From NCBI GenBank assembly GCA_008973525.1, contig WACJ01000523.1, forward strand, positions 1,302,001 to 1,366,000: 64,000 bases of DNA, read 5' to 3'. Position 1 is the first letter of the stretch; the number at the start of each line of letters is the position of its first letter. The notes under the pieces are model-generated. The model was not told the origin of the DNA, did not search any database, and saw only the letters and a list, made by a program, of their open reading frames with translations. The translations under genes were made by a program, and so were the position numbers. This DNA comes from Stenopsyche tienmushanensis (taxonomy: Eukaryota > Arthropoda > Insecta > Trichoptera > Stenopsychidae). Of this stretch, positions 43,690 through 54,342 are shown one piece after another.

Positions 43690-44460
43690 GAAGTAAACAA
43701 TTTATATATATATAAATCTGTTTGTTTGTTGACTATACATTTCTATATCATTCATCCAATTGCGATGAAACTTTGGTGATTTATTGGGCGTTTATTCGAG
43801 AAGGTTTTTAAATAACAAACCTCTTAATAAACTTATTTTCTTCGTTATCGTTATGTTCAGGTATGGCATCCGATCGCGAGGCACTCATTCGTCGTATCAG
43901 CGGTCCGAAAATTGGACCGATTGAGCATACAAACTTTATGGCCACTCCGTCCTCTTTTAGGGCTTTTTGCGGCATTTTCTTTGATCTGTACGATCACGGA
44001 AGCAACGTACCATCTAGATACTTTCTATTATAGTTTTATTTTTACAACAGTAACCGCCATCTATAAGTTAGGTCGGGACTATCTTTGTATATTATTTTGA
44101 AACGTACGTTACAATAGTATTTAACTTTTAAAAAATAATTGGATTTTCCGGGGGGTGTTAAGTTAGATACTTGCCACGGGCGCTTCATACCATAGTTACG
44201 GCTCTGCCTTTATCTATAAAAATTACTGTCTGTATGCAATTTGTTTTGGGAGACATTTAGCGGATGCACCATGTTGGCGCGTATTGATCTGGTGAAGTGC
44301 AGTGGAGATGGGGAAAGGAAAGATGCGCGCGCAATGCGACAGTTGAACTCTGCTCACGGGAGAGAGGGAGACAGTCGATCTTCGAGGCGAGAACGAGTGC
44401 GCGCATGTTTTTGGATTCTACTCCTTCAGCCCGTGCTACACGTGGACTGAAGCAATAAAT
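43690..44460 (+). repeat. dispersed repeat family B interrupted by family A
   Basis: Family B sequence at 43700-43850 (TCTGTTTGTTTGTTGAC, CATTCATCCAATTGCGATG) and 44235-44300 (TAGCGGATGCACCATGTTGG, related to 39248-39275) flanks a family A copy. 44300-44450 is GC-richer and unassigned. Confidence 0.5.
43855..44205 (+). repeat. dispersed repeat family A, copy 3
   Basis: GGTATGGCATCCGATCGCGA, GGTCCGAAAATTGGACCG and CTGTACGATCACGGAAGC. It ends with TTGCCACGGGCGCTTCATAC, also present at 59020 and inverted near 60680. The ORF frame MASDREALIRRISGPKIGP is intact at its start. Confidence 0.7.
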
Positions 44461-45590
44461 CGCTTAATTCTTTCAAACCGGAGAACATACAGAGTTTGCA
44501 AATGAGTAATGATATTCGGCTAATGACGCCGAAGGATCTGCAGTAATACATACAAAACGGGAAGCAGCGACCAAAATGTTGTACCCATTTCTATAAATCT
44601 AATGTTTGTTTATACAATATAAATTGCATATACCGGTATAAAATTAAAATCTACAAGACTGCCTTTTTGCCAACAAGTAGTTTACGGTAATTATTGTCGA
44701 ATAAACGTCATCTACTTTCGATATAAGATGGCTAGGGCTTCAGTAGATGTGGCTAAAGTTGTGGCGCGGAAATTTGATAGATTTCAAAAATTGTTATAAA
44801 TGTCGGCAACAACATCATCGCGATGGACTGCCGGTTCAATTTCTTACAATATCAAATCAACAAAATGAGAAAGATTCAGCTTTGTAAGAATAATTGCATT
44901 GATAATGTCATTGCTTCCCGTACTGACATATATTTCTTATACATATGTTGTGAAAAAAGTCCATTCTTTCATCATTATCCTTGATCACTTTGAATGCACT
45001 ATTCATCGTTAATTGCCTGATTCGTTGACATTATCCAATACAATCGTTTCGATAGTCAATTTTATCACCATCTTCAAAGTGTTCAATTATTATTTGTTTT
45101 TGAATTTGCTTCATAATCGAATAGTTTTGGCCTTCAGAAAAATGCAAGAATCGTCTGCATAATTGATTTATCTTTATAATATCTAAACTATTAATCCCTT
45201 ATGGTTTATTCATTGCGAAACACCCACAATAAGCATGATCTAAATTTTGATATTTGCATTATTAAGCTAGGAAATTTCATTAATTTTATTCCTAAGCCAC
45301 AACTGTTTTAATGTCTTGATGACAGATTTCGCTTTGTACCGAGCATTGACATCTTCTGAGCTTTCTCACAGAAGCTCAAATAATACATCAACACATTTTG
45401 TGCGGGGGTATTTCGTGCGCATCTGCCTCTTAACGAGGGCAATCTTTCAACGTAGGCGTAAAATATGTATATCAACACAAAATGTCATTACTTTTTAAAT
45501 AAATAAGATGAATAAACAATTAAAATATCAAGATAGTACTCATCAAGAATTTAGCCACCAGTATTGAAATTTAAATCAGAGAATGAAAGC
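44461..45590. other. no recognisable gene
   Basis: AT-rich with short frames only. No domain, RNA or repeat signature recognised. Confidence 0.3.
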
Positions 45591-45594
45591 TTAA

Positions 45595-45775
45595 GGGATG
45601 AATCAAAAACGGGAGGACCTTTAAATTTTGATAACGATGCATTAAAATCCCTAATCGATGGCATTTAAAACTAGGACTATTGTGCAAAGACATTTAAAGC
45701 TCATCGAAAAAAACGAATAGGATGGACGCTATGGGATAGGATGGGTACTGCACGCCTTCATCGAACACAACAAAA
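45595..45775 (-). repeat. dispersed repeat family C, copy 5 (inverted)
   Basis: GAATAGGATGGACGCTATGG and GGATAGGATGGGTACTGCAC, reverse complement of the family C hallmark blocks. Confidence 0.6.
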
Positions 45776-45859
45776 ATGAGCGCCGAAACACATGCTACAC
45801 TTTCTTGACAAAACAATAAAATAGTCTCTTTTTAAAAAACATTGCATTAATAACTGGTG

Positions 45860-46105
45860 ATGAGAAACGGCCCAAATAGTCCCCAATTCTAACACCCTAA
45901 ACCCGAATTTACTATAAAAAGGGTGTTTTTATGCATGCTCCGGGAATCCACATAGTCTGTCTTCAAGGTCTTACCGGATCCAATAAGAGGGCGGACCGTT
46001 AATCGCCCGGGGTTCTGCAAGAAAGAAGATATCTCGCCTACCGCCGGCAACTATGCGGGTGAAGCATAACGTTACATTGGTGTCAGAATAACGGCGGACT
46101 CGAGA
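45860..46105 (+). mobile_element. 3' part of an LTR plus primer-binding site
   Basis: TATAAAAAGGG at about 45914, a GC-rich R/U5-like stretch, then an end at CATAACGTTACA followed directly by TTGGTGTCAGAATAACGGCG, a primer-binding-like sequence nearly identical in its first ten bases to that at 16620. Interior absent. Confidence 0.5.
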
Positions 46106-46254
46106 AGACGTGCTTCTCACGGCCAAATCTTTCTGCACTGCGTTACTACTTCGTGACGATTCCTAACGATTTAATATTCAAATACTTTCGGGTCGACCTA
46201 ATACGATGAATAAACTGCGTATGACTATAATAATTTTATGCAGAAAGAGGCAGG

Positions 46255-46385
46255 TGAAGTTTTTTGAAATAATAGTAGGCAGGTCACGTAGCAAGGCCAA
46301 CGGATGAAAGATGGATGAAGACTGTCATGAAGCGATACCTGAGAGGCCTAGCTAGATTGATGGATAAAATCAGATAAATATTTTG
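46255..46385 (+). mobile_element. LINE C-terminal scrap
   Basis: Plus-strand frames give AGHVAR, then DERWMKTVMKR, the block found after the RT in several LINE clades (GHVAR...W). A frameshift separates the two. Confidence 0.5.
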
Positions 46386-48295
46386 AACAGATTTATGGTG
46401 ACGTTCGTCTGTATGCTATTATGTTTTATTGTCGATTAGATCTCTGAAAATGTTTATTATGAAAATTAATGCATATTATGTATGAAAATTATTTTTAAAA
46501 AAGTATTAAGCCTTCAAATGCGGAACTCTATCGATGTTTTGATACTTAATCCAATGTCCAATAAAAACTGCAGAATTATAATTTGATGCATAGCTTCAAA
46601 CGTGCAGATCGAAGAGGATAGCGCCCTACCTTACCGACTCACACTTATGCCGCCAAACGTCAAACGTTTTCGTCGGATGTTTTAAATACTGCAATAGCTC
46701 AACAATGTTATTTTATAGGGTCAATGCCTGCAATGAAAAACAATGAGCTGTACGCTCAGACGTTTGCTTATATATGTCGAGGTCATATTCGCATATCTAT
46801 TGTGTTATTAAAGAAGGAATGCGAAAAAGTCTTGGGACTCCATTCCCACACCCTCCGTTACGTGTTGATAGTTGAGATCCGTTCCACATCGTCTGCATAC
46901 AAAATAAAAGCTCCTTATCTAATATATTTTCATATTCAATCTAATGTTTAAACAATTATTCATTGTACAAGGGTAGAGGATGCTTTCGGAAGGAAAGCAG
47001 AATGCAGATGTTGCATATGGCTCGAGAGGACGACACGTTGCAACAAGTCGACGAGATCTGCCATGGATGTAAAGTAGCTAAATTATGCACAATCGTGGCA
47101 TCTCCGACCATCCTATTTTATCTATAAATCTCACATCTTTAATGCCGCAGATCGGATGGGATAAATCCGTCAAATAAATCGCACAACCCATTGTCGATTC
47201 CTCGTGAGCAACGGCGACCAGCTTAACGACCTTTTTAAATGAATTCCTGTCCGATCCGCAAAAAAAAAGTGGATGTCATCGATCTAGCCCACCTCCAGCA
47301 AATTCGGCTCCCACATCACGTACGACGCCATCTGCTTATCATTGCAGAAATAAATAATCGCAGAGATTTTTACCGTTTCTTTTTCGTACGTGCGTAGCAT
47401 CGAGGGTCTTTGACTTTTGCCTCTGAAAAAATCCACACACAAGTCGACGAAAACACATATTCTATCTTGATGCGGCGAAGAAGAAAAGATTCTCTTCTTA
47501 TTGGACGTGTCCAGTAAAAAAAATACGGAAATCCTCCAGGGAATATGCAATGAACAGTTGCATCAAATTTTATACGGGGGAAAACCCGATTGCATCATTC
47601 GGAGTACCAACAGCGTTCATATTACGACCATGACCACATCTGCATACGTATTACCCTTATAAATACAAATCTGGATTAGTTTGCTCCGTTGTATATTTTG
47701 TAAATAAAATAATTATTTTTAAATTTATTGAAATGTGAACGCCATCTATGAAAAAATGCCAATATTATTACCCTTATAGTTTTCATTCGATCCGTAAGAT
47801 GGCACTGTCTAAATTTTTCAAGTGTGGATTTACAAGTGCACCCGTCCCTCACTTAACACGGTTTTCATTTTGCCGATTTAGTGATATTGAATATGTCGTC
47901 AAAATTGACACAATGTTTTTAATTGGTCGGGATCTCAATATTTATAGGCTGAAGAAGTCAAATTCTTAACGTCTAATAATAATGTATACGTCTAATAGCA
48001 TATCGTTAAAAATGATCTTAACTAGAGAAATTTTTAAAGCGAAACTAAGTACAACATACATAGTTGTTAGTTTTTTGTTTAGAGAATTTAGAAGTTGATG
48101 TCATTCATTTACACATTTTATGTGACTTTAGAAGCTCAGAAGTAATTTTATTTAAGCCGATTGCATAAAATAATGATCTATTTAGATCAAAGATACATTT
48201 CAAAATACAAAAATACATGTGTATATATATTGTTAATTAGAACTAGATAAAATAAATAAATATATTTTTTATTTTTGAGGGGATAGTCTAGTCTC
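46386..48295. other. no recognisable gene; two unassigned frames
   Basis: 46724-46951 (plus, 75 codons) and 47284-47550 (minus, 88 codons, with MLRTYEKETVKISAIIYF) are open but match nothing I recognise and lack splice context. Otherwise AT-rich. Confidence 0.3.
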
Positions 48296-48299
48296 GCTT

Positions 48300-48555
48300 G
48301 TGGTCACATTTGGCGCCTATATGTTCTTGCCACTGCTTCCGTGATCGTAGAGATCATAGAAGACCCCGGGTACGTATTTTTAGCCAAAAAATGTGACAAA
48401 AAGCCATAAAAAAGGAGGAGAAGGTCTGTGTGCCTAAACGGTCCGTCTTTCGGACCGCTGATACGACGAATGAACGCCTTGCAATCGGACGCTAAGCCCG
48501 CAGAATGTGATCTGCATCCATGAACGGATCTCCGCATAGAGGCTCCGAGATCGGG
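48300..48555 (-). repeat. dispersed repeat family A, copy 4
   Basis: CTTCCGTGATCGTAGAGATC, AACGGTCCGTCTTTCGGACC, ACGACGAATGAACGCC. Its minus-strand frame reads GLASDCKAFIRRISGPKDGP, open for 77 codons. Confidence 0.7.
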
Positions 48556-49060
48556 GAAGGTCCAAATTTGATGAAATATTGAAAAAAAATCTATACTCTA
48601 AAAATAAAAATTGATAATTTGCATACGTTGTTCAACGCTATAATCTTCTATGATAATTTGCCATACACTATTGAATAATACACAATAAATTTGACAAAAT
48701 TTTGCTTTAACAACCTAACAAATTTTGAGCGTCCCCATTGAAAGACCCTGACGACGTTGTTGGCCATTTTCAATAGTGTCGCAGCGATGATAAATGGTTC
48801 TTCAGCAGTCTAAGGGTTTAATATAAATGATCGATCGACTCTAACAATCATTATGATGGCCATAGTCTACCATAATTGATTTATCATATCAAACACAAAT
48901 AAAAATATCTGTATGGCAAACAAAATTAATACCTACATATTGAAATGAATCATGGCATTTCGATATTCTGGCAATGTTAAATATTTAATATCACATTTAG
49001 ATTTATTTATTTAGAAGTAATATTTCAAATACATGTTAAACATCAATATATGAAAAGATC

Positions 49061-49477
49061 ACAAGGTGCGGCAGAGAAACTACCTTATTTTAAAAGTGTA
49101 TAACATAAACAATATATGCGATGACAATTTAAGCATTTTCTTCGTGTTACAGAGAGGCATTTAAAGTTTTTATTTATTGTATTTTAAAAATGATATGATT
49201 AAGGTGGTCCCTGTCGATGCATTGAAATAGTCGAGTTTTGCAGCTTCTTTCCACTTTATCTAGCATATCGATCGGTAGGATTTTTGAAAAAAAAAAACTA
49301 CGCCTCTAAGGTAAAAGCGCAATTCCCCCTCGACCATTATATGATCGTCATTAAATTTACATAACAGAAAACGTTAGATCTTGTTCTTTTAAATAAGTGC
49401 CATTTTATCTTTTTCAGAACAACTATCGCTTCAGGGTGCGCATTTCAAATAAGGAAATTTCCCTGCCGCATTCTGTA
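49061..49477. mobile_element. 417-bp mariner-type MITE
   Basis: ACAAGGTGCGGCAGAGAAAC on the left and TTTCCCTGCCGCATTCTGTA on the right are imperfect inverted repeats. Related end at 6950. No coding. Confidence 0.6.
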
Positions 49478-49683
49478 TTTCCACGTAATGCAGATTCTAA
49501 ATAATTTAAATACTTTTAGATGCATGAGTGAGATCCAAATCTTCGAATTCCATATTTTGGAAGATTGGGTAAAATTTAAAAAAAAAATAGGGTGTACCAC
49601 ATGAACGTTCGGAATTCGTAGTTGAGCATTAAAATGTTATATTTTTACTAAATTGTTGCATGTAAATTTAATTAATTAATTAT

Positions 49684-49968
49684 TTAATCATTATTTTGTC
49701 GTTGAATATTAAATCGGGTCGATTTAAATGCTGTTGAGGCCTTGCACCCGCCGGATGTTGCACGCCAGTGGTGGGGGTAAAAAGCCTGGGGGCTGCAAGA
49801 CGATGCACTTTTCGGTCTGTTCATTTTGGGAAGTCTCGGAGTGAGGTCGTTGCGGATACGTCGCCGGATCATCGAAAATGGTAAATAATTTGCGTTATTA
49901 ACACGTACGTCACCCAGACCGATGTTCATCCCCGTCACATGCTTTTGGCTGACGATTTCTTCCTCCAC
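49684..49968 (-). other. unassigned 94-codon open frame
   Basis: Composition is GC-richer than the surroundings and the frame includes HVTGMNIGLGDVRVNNANYL. It has no recognised domain and no signal peptide; it may be a transposon scrap. Low confidence that it is a gene. Confidence 0.2.
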
Positions 49969-50119
49969 TTAAATACGATTTTATAAGTAATTTCATTTGT
50001 ATTTGATGTAGCATGGTATTCACTAAAATAGTTCAAACACATTTGTGATGATTTTGGACAATATGTTGAAGTCCTTTTTCAATTCCCTTGATGTAAAAAT
50101 GCTTGGGTTTAGAATCAAA

Positions 50120-50290
50120 AAATGCAAAAAGACATTAAATGTCGATACACAGCTAAGTGAATTGATGTGATGATGAAGTCTCTCAGCTAATCCATCAATG
50201 GAAAGACCTGGATTTGTCTCCATCGAATGTCGTAGAACATCGTTATCTAGTGTATTAGCTCTCCCACGATCTGATTCATCAAACAACGAT
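50120..50290 (-). mobile_element. mariner helix-turn-helix scrap
   Basis: The minus strand encodes ANTLDNDVLRHSMETNPGLS followed by IDGLAERL, matching the linker and second helix-turn-helix of mariner transposases. The frame then runs into unrelated sequence. Confidence 0.65.
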
Positions 50291-50299
50291 TAATCGCAT

Positions 50300-51400
50300 T
50301 TTCTGCCCTTTACTGCAAAAATTGTACACGACCAGACGGCAAGACTTATCCAAATAAACTGAACAATGACTGTTTAATAGCGTATAGCAAAAATAAACTT
50401 ACGCTCCTTATTTTTTTATAGCTTTTCTGAGCAGTAATGTAAAAACGGCATGAATTTTTGGCACTACCGAAAATAACTGAGTCCCACTGTTACGTACTTC
50501 TATAACGAATTGTCTATTCGTACATTATTTTAATTTTGCTTACGTTAGTTTGGTCAATATCAGAGCAATTGGCCAAGTTTATCAATATAAGATAAACAAA
50601 ATCTGATAGAAGATGTGCCACATTTCGCATTCTTAAAGTTCGTATTTATTATATGCGTTACAGTATTGCATCGCTATTCCTTTTGTTTATACTTCGATTA
50701 TCGAATTTGGGCCCCGATAGAAACTTCACCGATTCACACTGAGCGACGAAAGTGTTAATTGTTTCCCTCTCTTTGGAAGAGTATTTTTATCGACGTATGT
50801 AAGATGAGCGATCGGATTTAAAGAAGCAGCCCTTAGCACAATTAAAGTTCGAGGCCCCCTGGATCCATTTAGTCCATTCTGCCATTGAACCCTCGATATG
50901 CGCGGTTTTCTATTGCGATTTCGCTATTGCGTGGCATATTTCAACCGCGATTTCTACATGACGCATTAAAGTGAAACCGTATATTTCAAAGTAGGAACAG
51001 TTTCTTGAATCCCGTCGTGGTGAATCAAAAACTTTTTGAGGCCCCTGAATAAGGCCCGAGGCGCACAAATTCTATGCCTACAGGTAAACTCGCCACTGCA
51101 TATTTTAAACAGACAAAGAGGCAATCTTTTGTTATCGCCAACCTGTTTGTCACGGAAAACAATAGAAATAGCATTCATAACTCCATAATCGAAGTCCACA
51201 GTCCCATTGTCAATTTCAAATAGTTGAACTTGTTAAATATTGCACATAACATTTCTCAATCGCGGTCGATCTTTGACCAATTGAAATTCCGAATCTTCAT
51301 GTGATATTGGGGGTGTGAATAAGTTCCTGCCGTTTCACTATCAGATGGTGATCATACCTGATGGATAAAATATGCGGAAATTGGTTTAATCGCTTCAAAA
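50300..51400. other. no recognisable gene
   Basis: Short frames only; no domain or repeat recognised. Confidence 0.3.
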
Positions 51401-51424
51401 AATAATGATCTTGATGAGAGCGCA

Positions 51425-52440
51425 GTGGTACAACAAAAAAGTTTGAAGACGAAGAATTTGGAAACATTGCTTGATGAAGATCCACGTCAAACGCAATCTG
51501 AACTTGCAAAATCATCAGGAGTTGATCGAACAACAGTTTCGAAATGCTTTATAGCCTTGGGAATGATACAAAAGGTGGCTTACGACTTGAAATCGAGAGA
51601 TGTAAAAAGGCAAAGGTTTTTACACTGGCGATCAAAAGTGGATAAACAACAGACACGCGGTAATCCGACACCAGTCTAATCTGGCGCCTCCTGTAATCCG
51701 ATATCCCAATACATGTGAACGGTAAAGCTTCGTCAATGTAAAAAAATGTAAAAGTGTGATTCTGAACTGCCTTTTCGTTTCCTGCATTGATTGTGGGCAA
51801 GGTAAGAGGCAAACTTTCAATAAATTTATACATCCAGAAGTAGAAGAGGCTTTGACTATGTGATTTTTTTCATAAAAGAAACAAGCATACACCTATTTCT
51901 AAGCCCGTATTCCTTTCAAAAAAGTTCCGGACTACAAGGGATCGGGGGGAGTACTCTATAATCCGACAAATTGAACACAGCGGGCAAAACCAAGCGCAGG
52001 TTAAGCCCGGCCAAGCAGTAGCATCGACGCCAAAGCGGAATATCTATGTTTCCAAGTCCATGCTCTGTATTTGGTGGGATCAGCTGGACGTAGTACAATA
52101 TGAGTTACTCCAACTTAACCAAACCATCTAAATAAGATCTCTACCGAAAGCAATTGATGTGTTTGAGCTGGTGTTTGGCTTACGGGTGACGACCAAACCT
52201 ACCTGGATATAATGAAATGGGAAGCTTTATCCTACCCGCCGTACTCTCCCGATATTGCTCCTTCTGATTACTTGCCTGACTTCACTTCTTATGAAGATAC
52301 CAAAAAAATGGGCCGATTCTCCAAAAGCCTCAAAGGACGTATCGTTTTTTCGACGTGGAATTCAAATGCTGCCAGAAAGATGGGCAAAAATAGTGACTGG
52401 CGTTGGGCAATACTTTAATTAACTTGCTTTTTTATTTTAA
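51425..52440 (+). mobile_element. mariner (second subfamily), broken and interrupted
   Basis: 51440-51600 encodes NLETLLDEDPRQTQSELAKS, then a helix-turn-helix VDRTTVSKCFIALGMIQKVA and YDLKSRDVKRQR. 52000-52120 has PKRNIYVSKSMLCIWWDQ (third catalytic region with WWD). 52225-52290 has SYPPYSPDIAPSDYL (last catalytic Asp). 52360-52415 has a frame with LPERWAKIVTGVGQYF. Subfamily differs from the mellifera-type copies. Between 51655 and 51965 lies an insert that includes CTGTAATCCGATATCCC, possibly a Tigger-like fragment. Frameshifts and the insert inactivate it. Confidence 0.78.
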
Positions 52441-52489
52441 TGATTATATTTATCACGAAAAACAGAGAGAATTGTATTAAAAAAATACT

Positions 52490-52960
52490 AAATAAAAAAC
52501 ACCCGCGCGCTACCATGATATGTATTTGGTACACCATATGAAATTTTGATAAATTCTGAACCCCATATCTATTATATTTCATATTATTAGATTCGAGTTG
52601 TAGTAAATAATACATCATAGTAAAGGAAAGGTTAGATGAGCTACCAAGACGAACAGCGCAGTGATCGACCAAATGAAGTCACCCAAGAAATGATCAGAAA
52701 ATGGTATTGGATGATCGTCGACTGCAAATGCGCAAGCTAGCAGATAGGGCAGGTCTTTCAAAATATGCTGTACACCGCATATTTTGCATCAATTCAGGAT
52801 GAAACATGGGTCCATCACTTCATATCTGAAGCAAAGGAACATTCCGAACAAAGGAGGTCCCCTATTTGGGAGCATACCAATCCGCTCAACAAAATGCACA
52901 GCAAAGTGCAAAACCAGATTTTAACATCCATATCCGTAAGGACACGCTTATTCTCAACTT
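52490..52960 (+). mobile_element. internally deleted mellifera-type mariner
   Basis: 5' region 52495-52640 is shared with 26625-26760. Transposase begins near 52635 with DRPNEVTQEMIRKWYWMIV, then QMRKLADRAGLSKYAVHRI in another frame, and jumps at about 52790 to DETWVHHFISEAKEHSEQ, so about 60 residues between the helix-turn-helix and the first catalytic Asp are missing. It is cut by family A at about 53000. Confidence 0.75.
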
Positions 52961-52999
52961 CGAGTGTTTAGGTTCGTTCGCGACCTCATTTACTGCAAA

Positions 53000-53330
53000 T
53001 CACCTATTTGAGCTAGCCTCTGAAGGGGTTTTCATGATCGTACAGATCATAGAAGGCCCTGGGTACAGATTTATTCTCAAAAATGTCGCAAAAAGTCCTA
53101 AAAGATGCCGGAGTGACCACAAGGTCTGCGTGTTCAACTGGTCCGCTTTTCAGATCGCTGATACGACGAAAGAACGCCTCGCGATCGGACGCCATACCCG
53201 AACATATCTACAGAACGATTACGAACTCCCATTACAAAACGATGTTGCCCGAAGAAGACCGATCGGGTGGGTTATTTAAATTTTAAAATCGGTCGAAAAT
53301 ATTGTTGTCTTTATTGCGGGGTTATGCCGG
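53000..53330 (-). repeat. dispersed repeat family A, copy 5
   Basis: TTTTCATGATCGTACAGATC, CAACTGGTCCGCTTTTCAGA, ACGACGAAAGAACGCCTCGC; the minus-strand frame MASDREAFFRRISDLKSGP is open for 60 codons (53195-53013). The sequence also includes CTACAGAACGATTACGAACT and a CCGATCGGGTGGGTT end, as in the other copies. Confidence 0.7.
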
Positions 53331-53595
53331 CTTCAGACTGTGCTTCATGAACCTGAAAAGATGGATATCCGCCAGGGCGAAGCTCATTTTCACGAAAAAC
53401 GGAGAGAACTTATTCACATACCCAATACTATCTAATCAAATTTTAATTTTTTTAAATGTTTTCTCGCAATGTTTTGATTTTTTACTCAATCGAATATTTA
53501 ATGAGACAGAATGCATTATGATTTGGTAAACATTTTCACATGCCAAATGAATTCTATTAAATAGAATTAATAGGAATAGTATCGTTGCAATTAAT

Positions 53596-53716
53596 CGATC
53601 CGCCGCCGTAGGTAGAATCTGCGTGCGCTTCGAGTGCAACTTTTATCGGCGCCGTTTAGTTTCGTGCACGAGTCGCGAGAGGCGCCACCGTCCTTTACCA
53701 TCGTTACTTCCGAAAG
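53596..53716 (+). promoter_or_regulatory. CpG-rich candidate first (non-coding) exon of the 55-residue protein gene
   Basis: GC- and CpG-rich block in an AT-rich setting (CGATCCGCCGCCGTAGG, CGGCGCCGTTTAGTTTCGTG), no ATG, ending in a strong donor CGAAAG|GTAGGT at 53716/53717. An acceptor at 54320-54321 lies 605 bp downstream. Confidence 0.4.
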
Positions 53717-54342
53717 GTAGGTCGCTAATTTATGCCTTTGGACGTTTAATGCCTAAAAAGGCTAAATATTTCATTTACAACAACTAACAACGGCATTATG
53801 ACAACATAACGCCGCATATAATATCGACCGAGATGTATTCTTTGACGATCGCGTTCATTCATTGTGAATTTATGCATAGATCTGTATGCGAGATATAGGT
53901 TATGTAAAAGTTAAGAAGTCGGGGTCTTAAAATAGAAGTGTGGCCGCGCTCGCCGCAGTATTCACGAACAAGTCGTCGATAACACTCGCCTATCATTTCC
54001 ATCCGATTCTTCGTCTGTCTACTTTTATACTATTTGACTATTTATTGCGTAGTATTTATAGTGGTGGTAATGGTAGTGTTTTTGAGGCATTATAGCCAAT
54101 TTTTATAAATTTAAAAAAAGCGTATATTTTGACAGGTGAGCTTTATGTCAATTTGCATACTATTAAAATTAATTTAAAAAGACATATTAGATCCTAATTC
54201 TTCCATGCCTATCTATCTGAAGATACTAAATGTATCCATATATATTTATATGTCAAATAAAATCACCATGACATTAAAACTGCATATCAGATTAATACAA
54301 TTTTATTATTTTTATTCAAAGGAAGGCGTACGTCGAATTGCG

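Noticed and set aside
51655..51965. Defined Tigger insertion in the mariner
   Set aside because: TAATCCGA motifs are present at both sides, but no matching termini or TA duplication could be fixed.
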